The notes: generated from the sequence alone by a model not told the origin. A DNA stretch of 64,000 bases from Bryobacter aggregatus MPL3 (GCF_000702445.1 NZ_JNIF01000004.1:806001-870000), one strand, 5' to 3'. Shown: positions 8,583 through 18,091, counted from the first letter of the stretch. Numbers and translations: made by a program.

Positions 8583-8840
8583 ATGCCTACTCCTTGCGCT
8601 CATCTCCGCTCTACGCCCGAAGTTGAAATTCCGGATCACGCGGCTTGTGCGAGTTGTATCGCACTCGGTGACACTTGGATTCACTTGCGCAAGTGTGCCG
8701 CCTGTGGCCACATCGGGTGTTGCGACAGCTCGAAGAATCAACATGCCACCAAGCACTTCCGCGCGACAAGCCATCCCGTCGTGCGTGCTGTGGAAGATGG
8801 CTGGTACTGGTGCTATGTGGATGCAGTGATGGTGGACTAA
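8583..8840 (+). CDS. UBP-type zinc finger protein
   Basis: 85 residues starting at ATG 8583. The whole protein is a ZnF-UBP domain: CASC, KCAACGHIGCCDSS and HATKHFRATSHPVV give the expected Cys/His ligands. In eukaryotes this fold binds ubiquitin C-termini; in bacteria free-standing copies are common and of unknown role. Lies 19 bases after the spermidine-synthase-like gene and before a strong hairpin, so it is probably the last gene of the operon, though it might have its own promoter. Confidence 0.8.
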   Translation: MPTPCAHLRSTPEVEIPDHAACASCIALGDTWIHLRKCAACGHIGCCDSSKNQHATKHFRATSHPVVRAVEDGWYWCYVDAVMVD

Positions 8841-8842
8841 AA

Positions 8843-8874
8843 GAAACGCCGGCCCTCCAGAAGACCGGCGTTTC
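8843..8874. terminator. Hairpin terminator between convergent genes
   Basis: Perfect 10-bp inverted repeat GAAACGCCGG / CCGGCGTTTC with a 12-base loop, in the gap between the plus-strand zinc finger gene (ends 8840) and the minus-strand ferritin-like gene (ends 8896). A short A-rich flank lies on one side (TAAAA) and a T-containing one on the other, so it can serve both strands. Confidence 0.8.
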
Positions 8875-8895
8875 CTTGTCTCAATCAGAGAACCA

Positions 8896-9741
8896 CTAAG
8901 GCTTGGCCGGTGTGGCGTCCGCTGTATTGAGATTGCCGTTCATGCCGCCGGGGAAAAATGCTCCAGTCTTGGCGCCGGGCTGGCCGCCATAGACAATGTA
9001 GAGCACCTGGCCTGGAGTCCGGACTGCCGAGAGTCCTTGGGCATCGAGCGACATGAAACGTGTGCCGGAAGGAGGAGGCAGAATGTCCACTGGATCGAGC
9101 GCCGTCGTCTTCACGTTATACAGGGTGGCGTGCAGCCGCAGATTGCCGGTGTGTTCGGCTTCGGCGGCCAGGATGCGGGCGGCGACGCCCAGATAGGCTT
9201 TGCTGCTGATGAGCGGGGCCGCGGCGCCATAGGCCGATACGCCAACGTCTTCAAAAGCGCGGGCCAGAAGAATGAACTCTTCCTGGCTGCCAAAGCCTGC
9301 CCCGAGCGCGTTCAGATTGATCGCTGGCTTGGCCACCGGCATCACCCCCGCGCCGCTCAGCGCCGTGCGCAGTAGTGTGACGTGGGCGCGCTCGTCGGCG
9401 CCAATTTCATCGGCGCTCTTGGCGAGAGTCGAGCCTTCGATGAAGGTTACCTGCTTGCCGCCGGTGGTGGCGCCGGTCGTGCCGCTGCCCGTGATGCCGA
9501 CGCCCATCTGGTCAATGGTCTTGCCGGTGCGCGCCACGGTGTAGAACTCGGCCTCGAGGTACTCGAGGTTCAAGGCGAACTGCAGAATATCGACGTCGGT
9601 GACTTGCGCATCGGCTGTTTCTACCGTGGCGAGAAAAGCGCCCAAACCGGCGCTGGCCATTCCCATCTGGCGCACAAAAGAACGGCGTCCCGAGATCTTC
9701 TCGCGAATGGACTCGACAATGACTTTCTGAGAGGTATTCAT
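8896..9741 (-). CDS. Ferritin-like domain protein with Tat signal
   Basis: About 281 residues from ATG 9741 (an in-frame extension to 9786 is less likely). The N-terminus has a twin-arginine motif (GRRSFVRQMG) followed by a hydrophobic stretch and ADAQ cleavage region, so it should be exported folded. The mature part is a ferritin-like four-helix domain of the Ferritin_2 type: LQFALNLEYLEAEFY with its metal-ligand glutamates and later ADERAHVTLLR, then EFILLARAFEDVGVSAYGAA and ILAAEAEHTGNLR. Such proteins are widespread in Acidobacteriota and in desiccation-tolerant organisms; their exact role is unclear. Stands alone on the minus strand, ending at the hairpin 8843-8874. Confidence 0.82.
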   Translation of the reverse strand: MNTSQKVIVESIREKISGRRSFVRQMGMASAGLGAFLATVETADAQVTDVDILQFALNLEYLEAEFYTVARTGKTIDQMGVGITGSGTTGATTGGKQVTFIEGSTLAKSADEIGADERAHVTLLRTALSGAGVMPVAKPAINLNALGAGFGSQEEFILLARAFEDVGVSAYGAAAPLISSKAYLGVAARILAAEAEHTGNLRLHATLYNVKTTALDPVDILPPPSGTRFMSLDAQGLSAVRTPGQVLYIVYGGQPGAKTGAFFPGGMNGNLNTADATPAKP

Positions 9742-9839
9742 GATATTTTCCTGCGTGACCTGGTCACGAATTCTGTTCAAAATCAAGGGTGGATGCTGAG
9801 GCGAATCGGAACAGCTGGAATTGCGCCCTGGACAATGAA

Positions 9840-10637
9840 TTAGCGGAAGGCAAGCCGCACAGTGTTAGCCGGAACGCCATCCACGGTGACGGTGATGTCT
9901 GCCGTTCCTAAGCTCGCCAAGGATTGGGGGAGCGGTCCAAGATTGATCTGATCGAGGCCAGGATACTGGGGCTGCGAACCGGCAAAGAGGACCGGCAAGG
10001 CGATCTCGCTGGTCGTGGCAATCACTGGGTTGAGGGAACGTCGGCGAATGCCAGTGCCGTAAAGGATGACGTAGACTTTGTCCGAAGGCCTGGCCGAGAG
10101 GTCAATACTGCGTGGCAAGGAGGCAGAGGTACCGCCTTGCAAGGGGGACTCATAGGACACCTGCCCGGCGGCGGTGACCCGGAGAATCTGGGCCGCAGGT
10201 ACACCTGTGCCGGAAAGATCAGCCGTAAAGATGGCGGGTGCGACATTGGAAACCAGCACTGGACCGGAAGGGTTGGACGCGTTCAGTACGCTCACTGTTG
10301 CCCGGCCCAGTGCAGAGGAGGCGGGCACCAGAAAGTTGATCTGTCCCGGTGAGACTAAGTAGAGAGCAGGGTTGGTGGTGATGCTTGCACTGTCCGTGAA
10401 GTTGAGTCTGACGCCTCCGAGGGTGGTAGGCAGAGATCCGCTTGAACCCAGATCAGAACCACTGGCGGCCGTAGTGGCGGTGGAGAAATTACTGCCCCAG
10501 GCTGCTGCCACGGAGTCTGGGGCGACGATCATTCGATAATTCGCAACTGAGGTGGTGGTAACTGCTGGCGTTGTCGATTGTGCAGGCAATAAGCCCGAAC
10601 TGAGAGAAAGCAAGACAATGGGATTGAGATACTTCAT
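9840..10637 (-). CDS. Secreted protein of the TIGR03437-type Solibacter family
   Basis: 265 residues. Signal peptide at 1-20 (MKYLNPIVLLSLSSGLLPAQ). The mature protein shows the repeat features of the acidobacterial TIGR03437 domain: IVAPDSVAAAWGSNFS, GGVRLNFTDSA, LYLVSPGQINFLVPA, VYVILYGTGIR and VTVDGVPA. The domain usually sits at the C-terminus of large secreted proteins; here it is nearly the whole protein. Function unknown, possibly carbohydrate or surface binding. Upstream, 10679-10697 contains a small hairpin (GAAAGG/CCTTTC) in the leader. It is a lineage marker for the Solibacter/Bryobacter group. Confidence 0.8.
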   Translation of the reverse strand: MKYLNPIVLLSLSSGLLPAQSTTPAVTTTSVANYRMIVAPDSVAAAWGSNFSTATTAASGSDLGSSGSLPTTLGGVRLNFTDSASITTNPALYLVSPGQINFLVPASSALGRATVSVLNASNPSGPVLVSNVAPAIFTADLSGTGVPAAQILRVTAAGQVSYESPLQGGTSASLPRSIDLSARPSDKVYVILYGTGIRRRSLNPVIATTSEIALPVLFAGSQPQYPGLDQINLGPLPQSLASLGTADITVTVDGVPANTVRLAFR

Positions 10638-10868
10638 ACACTTCTTTGGCTCCTGAATTCAGCGGTCCAGGGAGTGTCGAAAGGTGTTCCTCCTTTCTCA
10701 GCTCGATCCGGACTTGCCTTTGACTACGAGGCGATGAAGTGTTTGGATGTCGATATTGTGATGATTTTGAGTGATTTGGCGTTGATTCCACGAGGAACGG
10801 CGGGGCCATCGTAGTGGATCTCAAGTGCCGCCTGGGTGTTTCAGTAGAATGAAGGAGACGCGAACAGA

Positions 10869-12290
10869 ATGGCCACTTTTAAGGAAACACCGCGCCAGCT
10901 TGGCCGTCAAGCCTTCCGGATCTTTGGCAATCTCAAGATTCGTCCAAAGCTGCTGATCCTCCACAACCTTTTCTTTCTCATCCTGACGGTTGCTGTCTAT
11001 TTGAGTGTGATTCCTGTTTTTGAGAAGCGTGTGGCGAGTGCAAAACAGCGCGAGTTTACGCTGCTGGCCCAGCTCTTCAATGACGATGCGGGCATCCCGG
11101 CTTTGCAACAGATGGGTTCCTATAACTATCGCCATGGCGATGCGGCCACTTTGGCGATGCCGCAGGCGGCAATCGAGTTTCTCGATGAGAACCCGACACG
11201 CGTCTGGGTGAGTCCCGGTATTTCTGACACCATTTACAAACGCTCGAAGATTGCTGGTCTGTTTCGTGCCATCACCATTCCCGAGCTTTACTACGACGGC
11301 CTGGTGACGCGAGCGAAGTATACGCTTTTGCTTGTGCTGGGGGTTTTGTATCTGGCCGCGATCTTTGTCTTGGAATTCCTCATTATGCCGGCTTATGTTT
11401 ACCGGCCCATCCAACTCTTTCTCGATGCGGATGCCGCGGCGCGCCATGAGAATCGGGAGCGGGAACTGATTCCGGTGCGGGAGATTCTGGAAGATGAGAT
11501 CGGCCAGATCATGTCCTCCCGCAATGAAATTGTGACTCGTTTGCGGCAGCAGAACGGGGAGCTTGATGCAGCTCGCCGCAAGCTGCTCGAGCAGGATCGT
11601 CTTGCCTCCCTCGGTTTACTTTCGGCCTCGGTCGCGCATGAGTTGAATACGCCGCTGGCGGTCTTGCAGGGCTATATCGAGAAGTTTGCGGAAGAGAGTA
11701 AGTCTGCTCAGGCCTCTGAGCGGCTGGCCCGGATGCTGAAGATGACGCAGCGTCTCCGGCGCATTTCAGAATCGTTGGTTGGCTTCTCGAGAGTCCGCCG
11801 CGAGCAGTCTGAACCGATTGCCCTAAGGGAGTTGATCGAGGAAGCCTGGCATATGGCTTCGATCGAAGAAAAAGCAAGCCGGGTGCGTTTCGACAACGAG
11901 ACAAAGTTGGAAGACTACGTGGTGGGCAATGCGGACCGGCTGCTCCAGGTTTTCCTGAATCTCATTCGGAATGCGCTCCAGGCCGTACCGGAACAGGGCG
12001 GGGAAATCCGGATTGTGACAGCGCATCTCAAGCGGGAGGGCAGCGCTTTTCTTTCGATCAAAGTGGAAGACAATGGCCCCGGAATTCCGCCGGAAGTTTT
12101 GCCCGAGATCTTCGATGCCTTTGTGTCCACGCGGCTTGATTCCAAAGGGACCGGCTTAGGGCTTACAGTCTCTGAAGGAATCATTCACCAGCATGGCGGC
12201 ACCATTTCTGCCGCCAATCGTGCCTGTGGCGGGGCGAGCCTGGAAGTACGTCTGCTCGAACCCGCCGCGGTTGCCAGCGCCTCGTCCTAA
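10869..12290 (+). CDS. Membrane sensor histidine kinase
   Basis: 473 residues, GAAGGAG at 10852-10858. Two membrane segments near 31-52 and 150-176 enclose an extracytoplasmic sensor region of about 95 residues without a recognised domain. A HAMP-like linker follows, then the phosphoacceptor box ASVAHELNTPLAVLQGY with His257, N box DRLLQVFLNLIRNALQAV, and G boxes DNGPGIPPE and GTGLGLTVSEGII, so all catalytic motifs are present. No response regulator is adjacent, so it is an orphan. It ends four bases inside the convergent gene 12287-12970. Confidence 0.88.
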   Translation: MATFKETPRQLGRQAFRIFGNLKIRPKLLILHNLFFLILTVAVYLSVIPVFEKRVASAKQREFTLLAQLFNDDAGIPALQQMGSYNYRHGDAATLAMPQAAIEFLDENPTRVWVSPGISDTIYKRSKIAGLFRAITIPELYYDGLVTRAKYTLLLVLGVLYLAAIFVLEFLIMPAYVYRPIQLFLDADAAARHENRERELIPVREILEDEIGQIMSSRNEIVTRLRQQNGELDAARRKLLEQDRLASLGLLSASVAHELNTPLAVLQGYIEKFAEESKSAQASERLARMLKMTQRLRRISESLVGFSRVRREQSEPIALRELIEEAWHMASIEEKASRVRFDNETKLEDYVVGNADRLLQVFLNLIRNALQAVPEQGGEIRIVTAHLKREGSAFLSIKVEDNGPGIPPEVLPEIFDAFVSTRLDSKGTGLGLTVSEGIIHQHGGTISAANRACGGASLEVRLLEPAAVASASS

Positions 12291-12970
12291 CCGGCGAGAC
12301 TGGCGCGTACGGCACGGCGCTTTGCGGGGCGTGCCGAGGTTGCCGGCTTGGGCAACAGATCGAATTGGAAGCTTTGCTGGCGCGCGCCAGAGACTGCGCA
12401 TTTCTTGATCGTTTGCAGATGCGTGCGCCAATCGGCAACGCGTAGTGCGGTTGATTTCAAACTGGCCATGCCGGGGTAGTCCCGATCCTTGCCGCGCCAT
12501 TCCGGAAGCGCCTTGGCATCGATCAGATAGTCGCCAAGCAGTTCTGCAAAAGCCTCGGCGCCGCCGTAGATCAATTGCCGGTCAATGCGAAGCAGGCCAT
12601 CGCCCATGCCTTCGACGCCGGGCGCAATGCGTTCCCACTTACCCTGAATGCCTTCGCCTTCCACTTGAAGCGAAATGCCGCGCGGCTCTGTAACCGCGCC
12701 GAGCGTTTCCCAGTTCCCCAATACACCCACATTCGGTGTGACGAGCACCGCCTTTGTGTAGACGGTGACCTGATTGGTGACCGTCCGCGTCGTCAAACTC
12801 ATTGTTTCCGGGTCCAGATCTGCGAAGACGGGTTCCAAACCCTGCCATGCGATTCCTGCAACCACCTCAGCCGGGGCCAGTACTGAAAGTATGACCTCGT
12901 CCATCGTTCCCACTCTGTCTTGCACCATGAAGCCGTACTCATTCCACCACACCTTGATCGGCTCTGTCAC
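12287..12970 (-). CDS. Conserved-looking protein of unknown function
   Basis: 227 residues. I do not recognise it. The first 140 residues alternate hydrophobic and polar positions, suggesting beta structure (for example VTNQVTVYTKAVLVTP), with a WW-containing start. The last 30 residues are basic (AKRRAVRASLAG). No signal peptide or membrane segment. Convergent with the sensor kinase (four-base overlap) and divergent from the nucleoside operon, with an 80-base gap. Length and codon pattern support a real gene. Confidence 0.55.
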   Translation of the reverse strand: MTEPIKVWWNEYGFMVQDRVGTMDEVILSVLAPAEVVAGIAWQGLEPVFADLDPETMSLTTRTVTNQVTVYTKAVLVTPNVGVLGNWETLGAVTEPRGISLQVEGEGIQGKWERIAPGVEGMGDGLLRIDRQLIYGGAEAFAELLGDYLIDAKALPEWRGKDRDYPGMASLKSTALRVADWRTHLQTIKKCAVSGARQQSFQFDLLPKPATSARPAKRRAVRASLAG

Positions 12971-13008
12971 GGCGATTCTCCGGGCTAAGCCTGAATTCCT
13001 TTATTTCC

Positions 13009-13037
13009 TTTACTTTGCGTGGCCTATTTGTGCTAAT
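13009..13037 (+). promoter_or_regulatory. Possible promoter of the nucleoside-salvage operon
   Basis: TTTACT (13009-13014) and GCTAAT (13032-13037) are separated by 17 bases, ending 13 bases before the ATG at 13051. The -10 box is poor. The leader would be very short and no Shine-Dalgarno is visible, so a leaderless transcript is possible. Confidence 0.25.
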
Positions 13038-13050
13038 CTAGCAAATTGTC

Positions 13051-14355
13051 ATGCGTGTCCCCGAACTTATACAGCGTAAGCGCGACGGCGAAGAACTAAG
13101 CCAAGAAGAGCTGGCCTTTTTCGTCGAAGGCTACAACCGGGGTGAAATTCCCGATTACCAAATGGCCGCTTTTTTGATGGCCGTCTATTTCAAAGGACTT
13201 ACCGAGCCCGAAACAGATCATCTCACTGCGATCATGATGGCCTCCGGTCAGACGCTCGATCTCTCGAGCATCCCCGGAATCAAGGTCGACAAACACTCCA
13301 CGGGTGGTGTCGGCGATAAAACCAGTCTGATTGCGGCGCCCATTGCAGCCGCGGCTGGTGTTGTCGTTCCGATGATCAGTGGACGTTCGCTTGGGCATAC
13401 CGGCGGGACGCTTGACAAGTTGGAGTCCATCCCGGGCTTTAACGTCAATCTCACCATCGAACAGTTCAAGAACCAGTTGACTGAGCATAAGCTGGCCTTC
13501 ATTGGCCAGACCGACGAAATCGCTCCGGTGGACGGCAAGTTGTACAGCTTGCGCGACGTCACGGCGACTGTCGAGTCGGTGCCGTTGATTGCCAGTTCGA
13601 TCATGTCGAAGAAGCTAGCCGTCGGCCTCGATGCGCTGGTTCTCGATGTCAAAGTAGGCGCTGGCGCCTTCATGAAGAAGCAGATCGACGCTCGTCGTCT
13701 GGCTCAGCTCATGGTTGGCATCGGACGCCGGATGGACAAGAAGGTGCAGGCGCTGATCACCGACATGAATCAGCCTCTCGGCTTTGCGGTCGGCAACGCG
13801 CTCGAAGTGATGGAAGTCTCGCAGACCCTGCAGAATTCCGGTCCGATCGATCTCACCCGTCTGAGCCTGGAGTTGGCCGCACGCATGATCTTCCTCGCGA
13901 AGATCACGCCGACTCTTGAAGCCGCTCGTGAGCTGGCGCAGTCCAAGCTTCTCGATGGATCCGGTTATAAGAAGTTCAAGGAAGTGATCATTGCCCAGGG
14001 TGGAAACCCGGCCGTTCTTGATCGCTTCGACCTGCTGCCGAATGCGACCGGAATGCGCGAAATCGTAACCCCCCGCGCCGGCTATGTCAGTGCGATCGAT
14101 GCCGAAGGCGTCGGCAAGGCCGTGGTTCTCATCGGCGGTGGCCGCAGCAAGATCACCGACACCATCGATCATGCCGTCGGCATCATCCTTGAGGTGAAGG
14201 TCGGTCAGAAGGTGGATGCAGGCGCCGTTCTTTGCCGCCTCTATCACACCAGCGAAAACAACCTGGAAGAAGCGGCGGAAATCGTGGAAGACAGCTTCCG
14301 CATTTCTTCCAATCCTCCAGAGCAGCGTGAGATCCTCCTTGAAGTAGTAGGCTAA
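13051..14355 (+). CDS. pdp: Pyrimidine-nucleoside / thymidine phosphorylase
   Basis: 434 residues, the usual length. Cleaves uridine, deoxyuridine or thymidine with phosphate to the base and (deoxy)ribose-1-phosphate. [13 protein letters not shown] near residue 81 is the family's phosphate-binding signature; [18 protein letters not shown] and [12 protein letters not shown] are also typical, and the C-terminal domain ([20 protein letters not shown]) is complete. First gene of a five-gene salvage operon; the transporter starts six bases after its stop. Pdp and DeoA are hard to tell apart by eye; the presence of cdd next door favours a broad uridine/thymidine role. Confidence 0.9.
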   Translation: MRVPELIQRKRDGEELSQEELAFFVEGYNRGEIPDYQMAAFLMAVYFKGLTEPETDHLTAIMMASGQTLDLSSIPGIKVDKHSTGGVGDKTSLIAAPIAAAAGVVVPMISGRSLGHTGGTLDKLESIPGFNVNLTIEQFKNQLTEHKLAFIGQTDEIAPVDGKLYSLRDVTATVESVPLIASSIMSKKLAVGLDALVLDVKVGAGAFMKKQIDARRLAQLMVGIGRRMDKKVQALITDMNQPLGFAVGNALEVMEVSQTLQNSGPIDLTRLSLELAARMIFLAKITPTLEAARELAQSKLLDGSGYKKFKEVIIAQGGNPAVLDRFDLLPNATGMREIVTPRAGYVSAIDAEGVGKAVVLIGGGRSKITDTIDHAVGIILEVKVGQKVDAGAVLCRLYHTSENNLEEAAEIVEDSFRISSNPPEQREILLEVVG

Positions 14356-14360
14356 AACCT

Positions 14361-15554
14361 ATGATTGGCCTGCTCGGCCTGGTTCTCATCCTGGCTCTCT
14401 GCTATCTCGTGTCGTCCAAACGCGACGCAATCAAACCGAGGCTCCTCTTTTGGGGCCTCGGTTTGCAATTTGGATTCGCCATTTTGGTGTTGAAAACCCC
14501 AGTGGGACATGCGTTCCAAGCTGCGTCCGGTGCCGTGAACGCGCTGCTGAAGTATTCGGAGGAAGGAGCAGCCTTCCTTTTTGGCGACAAGCTCGGAAAG
14601 GCGAGCCCTGAATTCGGTGTGATCTTTGCCTTTCAGGTCTTGCCGATTGTCATCTTTATTGCGAGCCTCTTCTCGGTGCTTTACTATGCCGGTGTGATGC
14701 AAGTGGTGATTCGCATCATGGCTCAGGTGATGCGCCGCACCATGGGCGGCTCTGGCGCTGAATCCACGAACGTCGCGGCCTCAATTTTTATGGGGCAAAC
14801 GGAAGCTCCGCTTACGATCAAACCCTTTTTGCCGAATTTGACCGAGAGCGAACTTTTCACGATCATGACCAGCGGTATGGCCCATGTCTCTGGCGCAGTG
14901 ATGGCGGCTTATGTGAAGTTTGCCGGGGTCTCGATCGAACATCTGCTGACCGCCGTCATCATGACCGCCCCTGCCACGATCATGTTGGCGAAAATGATCG
15001 TTCCCGAGACGGGCACTCCCGAGACGGCTGGCAATGTCAAATTGGAAGTGGAGAAGCCGGGCATCAATGTCATCGATGCTGCAGCGCGCGGCGCGGGCGA
15101 TGGCCTCAGGCTGGCGCTCAATATCGGGGCGATGCTCATCGCCTTTCTCAGCCTGATCGCGCTGGTGAATGGCTGCCTGGGGGCGGTTGGCTTGCCGACA
15201 CTCCAACAACTGCTTGGATATGTCTTTGCGCCGGTTGCCTGGCTGTTGGGCGTGGCCTGGAATGATTGCCAGACGATTGGGCAGTTCCTCGGCACGCGTC
15301 TGGTGTTGAACGAATTCGTTGCCTTTATCGAACTTGGCAAAGTGAAGGATCAACTCGATCCACGCTCCTTCACGATCGCCACTTTTGCGCTCTGTGGTTT
15401 TGCGAATCTCAGCTCCATTGCCATCCAGGTGGGAGGGATGGGAGCCCTGATGCCGAAACGAAGTTCAGACATTGCCCGTCTTGGTCTCAAGGCGGTGATG
15501 GCCGGGACTCTGGCCAATTTCATGTCCGCCTGCATTGCTGGAATCTTGTTATGA
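14361..15554 (+). CDS. nupC: Concentrative nucleoside transporter (NupC/CNT family)
   Basis: 397 residues with about eight to ten hydrophobic segments. The CNT core motif is present: [20 protein letters not shown] near 133-152, and the C-terminal half contains [10 protein letters not shown] and [18 protein letters not shown]. Imports nucleosides with a cation (H+ or Na+) across the inner membrane and so supplies substrates for the phosphorylases and deaminase around it. Overlaps the next start by four bases (ATGA at 15551-15554). Confidence 0.9.
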   Translation: MIGLLGLVLILALCYLVSSKRDAIKPRLLFWGLGLQFGFAILVLKTPVGHAFQAASGAVNALLKYSEEGAAFLFGDKLGKASPEFGVIFAFQVLPIVIFIASLFSVLYYAGVMQVVIRIMAQVMRRTMGGSGAESTNVAASIFMGQTEAPLTIKPFLPNLTESELFTIMTSGMAHVSGAVMAAYVKFAGVSIEHLLTAVIMTAPATIMLAKMIVPETGTPETAGNVKLEVEKPGINVIDAAARGAGDGLRLALNIGAMLIAFLSLIALVNGCLGAVGLPTLQQLLGYVFAPVAWLLGVAWNDCQTIGQFLGTRLVLNEFVAFIELGKVKDQLDPRSFTIATFALCGFANLSSIAIQVGGMGALMPKRSSDIARLGLKAVMAGTLANFMSACIAGILL

Positions 15555-16351
15555 CCGAAACCATTGCTGCTCTGAAATCGCGGCTCTCTGCGTTGCCGGA
15601 AGTCGCAATCGTCCTGGGCTCCGGACTGGGTCCGTTTGCCGAGGAAGTCGAAGATGCCGTTGTCATTCCCTACGAAGAAATTCCCGGCTGGCCTCGATCG
15701 ACGGCTGTGGGCCATGCGGGAAAATTGGTTTTTGGAACCGTCGCAGGCCGTAGAGTTGCGGTGATGTCGGGGAGAGCTCATCTTTATGAAGGGCATCCGA
15801 TCGAGAAAGTAGTTCTTGGGGTGCGCGTTCTTGCACAATTGGGTGCGCGCAAGGTGATCCTGACAAACGCGGCGGGTGGCATCAATCTATCCTTCTCCCG
15901 GGGCGCGCTGGTTCTGATGACGGACCACATCAATCTCCAGGGAGCCAATCCTCTGAGTGGGCCAAATGACGATTCGCTGGGGCCACGTTTCCCGGACATG
16001 ACTTTCGCTTATGCGCCCCGGTTTCGGGCTCTTGCTCTTGAGCACGCAAAGCGCCTGGGGATTCCGTTGCACCAGGGCGTCTATGCGGCACTAGCTGGAC
16101 CCAGCTATGAGACTCCCGCTGAGATCCGCTATCTGCGGATCATTGGCGCAGATCTGGTGGGCATGTCCACGGTACCTGAGGTGATCGCGCTCAACCACAT
16201 GGGCGCCGAAGTTCTTGGGATCTCTTGTGTCACAAACATGGCGGCTGGTGTCACCAAGGAAAAGATCAATCACGAAGAGGTCATCGAGACCGGCAATCAG
16301 GTGCGTGGGCAGTTTATCCGCTTGCTGCAATCGATCATCCCCAGCCTATGA
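15551..16351 (+). CDS. punA: Purine-nucleoside phosphorylase, trimeric type
   Basis: 266 residues from ATG 15551, which overlaps the transporter stop; the longer open frame upstream is inside nupC. Motifs of the low-molecular-mass trimeric family: [13 protein letters not shown] (phosphate loop), GRAHLYEGH with the catalytic His, [12 protein letters not shown], and [12 protein letters not shown]. Splits inosine and guanosine (and deoxy forms) with phosphate. Middle gene of the salvage operon; ends with an ATGA overlap to cdd. Confidence 0.9.
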   Translation: MTETIAALKSRLSALPEVAIVLGSGLGPFAEEVEDAVVIPYEEIPGWPRSTAVGHAGKLVFGTVAGRRVAVMSGRAHLYEGHPIEKVVLGVRVLAQLGARKVILTNAAGGINLSFSRGALVLMTDHINLQGANPLSGPNDDSLGPRFPDMTFAYAPRFRALALEHAKRLGIPLHQGVYAALAGPSYETPAEIRYLRIIGADLVGMSTVPEVIALNHMGAEVLGISCVTNMAAGVTKEKINHEEVIETGNQVRGQFIRLLQSIIPSL

Positions 16352-16734
16352 CTCTGCAGCAACAGGCCCGTCAGGCGCAGCGCGCCGCCTATGCACCTTA
16401 CTCCCACTTCAAGGTGGGATGTGCGGTGGAGACGGCTGATGGCGAAATCTACACGGGTTGCAATGTGGAGAACGCCAGCTATGGTGCAACCTTGTGCGCT
16501 GAGCGGGTGGCGATAACCAAGGCGGTTTCAGATGGCCATCGTAAGTTCCGCCGCATTGCAGTGGCGACCGATGCTCCGAATCCGGCCCCCCCTTGCGGCC
16601 AGTGCCGTCAGGTGATGGCTGAATTCTGCGATCCTGATGTCGAAGTGATCCTCTGTGGTGCCAACGAAATTGAAAGCAGTCATAGCTTTGGTGAACTCCT
16701 CCCCTTTCCATTCAATCAGTCGTCGCTCCTTTAG
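16348..16734 (+). CDS. cdd: Cytidine deaminase
   Basis: 128 residues, typical of the small tetrameric enzyme. Converts cytidine and deoxycytidine to uridine forms, which Pdp can then split. Catalytic motif CNVENASYGATLCAERVA (Cys ligand and proton-shuttle Glu) and PCGQCRQVMAEF (two Cys zinc ligands) are intact. ATG 16348 overlaps the preceding stop. Its last 40 or so bases overlap the next gene's signal sequence. Confidence 0.92.
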   Translation: MTLQQQARQAQRAAYAPYSHFKVGCAVETADGEIYTGCNVENASYGATLCAERVAITKAVSDGHRKFRRIAVATDAPNPAPPCGQCRQVMAEFCDPDVEVILCGANEIESSHSFGELLPFPFNQSSLL

Positions 16735-18091
16735 CCTCGCCCTGGCGGCGCCGCTGGTGGCGGCTGCGCCCACCCGCTGGATCCTGAGTGCTGGCACCGT
16801 CCTGACCATGGACAAGGCGCGGCGTGTGCTTTCTGACGGCGCCGTCGCGATTGAAGGCAACAAGATTGTGGAGGTCGGGCCTCGCGCGGAAATCGAACAG
16901 CGCTTTCGTGGCGCCAGGCGCGTTGCCCGGCCGAACTCCATTCTGATCCCTGGCCTGATCAATACGCACACGCATGCGGCCATGTCGCTGTTGCGCGGCA
17001 TTGCCGACGACAAGCGCCTGCAGGACTGGCTGGAGAGCTATATCTTCCCTGCGGAAGCAAAGAACGTCTCCGCGGACTTCTGCTATTGGGGCACCTTGCT
17101 TGCCTGTCTTGAAATGTCGCTTGGTGGCACCACCACCTTCACCGACATGTACTACTTTGAGGACGATGTGGCCCGGGCGACGCGCCAGGCAGGCATGCGC
17201 GGTGTGCTCGGCCAAACGGTGATTGGCTTCCCGGTGGCGGATGCCAAAACGCCTGCCGATGCGCTCGCGCAGGCCGAAGCCTTCTTCAAGCGCTGTGAGA
17301 AGGATCCTCTGATCATTCCGGCGATCGCTCCACACGCGCTCTACACGAACACGCGCGAAACGCTGCAGGCTTGCCGCAAGCTTGCCAATCAGTACAAGCG
17401 TCCTCTGCTCATCCACGTCTCAGAAACCAAACGTGAGAACGACGACATGAGGAAGCAGCATTCGAAGAGTCCGACTCAGACTCTCGCCGAATGGGGTATC
17501 TTCGATGGCACCACGGTCGCGGCGCATTGCGTCTGGACGGACGAGTCAGACATTGCGACCCTCGCCGCCAAGCGAGTGGGGATCGCACACTGCCCGTCGT
17601 CGAATATGAAGCTCGCCAGTGGCTTTGCGCCAGTAGTGCCGCAACTTGCCGCAGGAATTCACGTTGGCCTTGGTACCGACGGACCTGCCGGCTCCAACAA
17701 CGATTTCAATCTGATGGAGGAGATGGATCTGGCTGCAAAGCTGGCAAAGGTCCATCTTATGGATCCTGTTGCGCTTCCTGCCACCACCGCACTGGAGATG
17801 GCGACACTCCATGGCGCCCAGGTGATCGGCATGGGAGACCAGCTGGGCGCACTTGAAGCCGGCCGTCTGGCCGACGCGGTCTTCGTCCGTACTGATGTTC
17901 CGAATGCCGTTCCCAGTTTCGATCCCTATTCCACTCTGGTCTACGCCTCAAAGGCTGCTGACGTGAGCGATGTCTTTGTGAATGGACAGCCGATCGTACG
18001 AGAGGGGAAGTCCCTGACGCTGCGGTCTGCGGAAATTCTAGCCAAGGCGCGCAGCTACCGGCAGCAGATTTCTCTATCCCTAAAAAAATAG
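16691..18091 (+). CDS. Amidohydrolase of the SAH/MTA/deoxyadenosine deaminase family with Tat-like signal
   Basis: About 466 residues from GTG 16691; an in-frame start at 16655 is also open. The N-terminus has SRRSFSLALAAPLVAAA, a twin-arginine-type signal, unusual for this mostly cytoplasmic family. Catalytic motifs: NTHTHAAMSLLRG (two His ligands), later HVSETKREND, AAHCVWTDESD and LGTDGPAGSNND (metal Asp). The usual reaction is deamination of S-adenosylhomocysteine, methylthioadenosine or 5'-deoxyadenosine. As last gene of the salvage operon it could deaminate purine nucleosides before uptake, if export is real. The start overlaps cdd by 44 bases. Confidence 0.82.
   Translation: MNSSPFHSISRRSFSLALAAPLVAAAPTRWILSAGTVLTMDKARRVLSDGAVAIEGNKIVEVGPRAEIEQRFRGARRVARPNSILIPGLINTHTHAAMSLLRGIADDKRLQDWLESYIFPAEAKNVSADFCYWGTLLACLEMSLGGTTTFTDMYYFEDDVARATRQAGMRGVLGQTVIGFPVADAKTPADALAQAEAFFKRCEKDPLIIPAIAPHALYTNTRETLQACRKLANQYKRPLLIHVSETKRENDDMRKQHSKSPTQTLAEWGIFDGTTVAAHCVWTDESDIATLAAKRVGIAHCPSSNMKLASGFAPVVPQLAAGIHVGLGTDGPAGSNNDFNLMEEMDLAAKLAKVHLMDPVALPATTALEMATLHGAQVIGMGDQLGALEAGRLADAVFVRTDVPNAVPSFDPYSTLVYASKAADVSDVFVNGQPIVREGKSLTLRSAEILAKARSYRQQISLSLKK

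Noticed and set aside
10489-10824. Minus-strand frame covering the leader of the TIGR03437 gene
   Set aside because: Mostly overlaps a real gene in another frame; composition is not protein-like.
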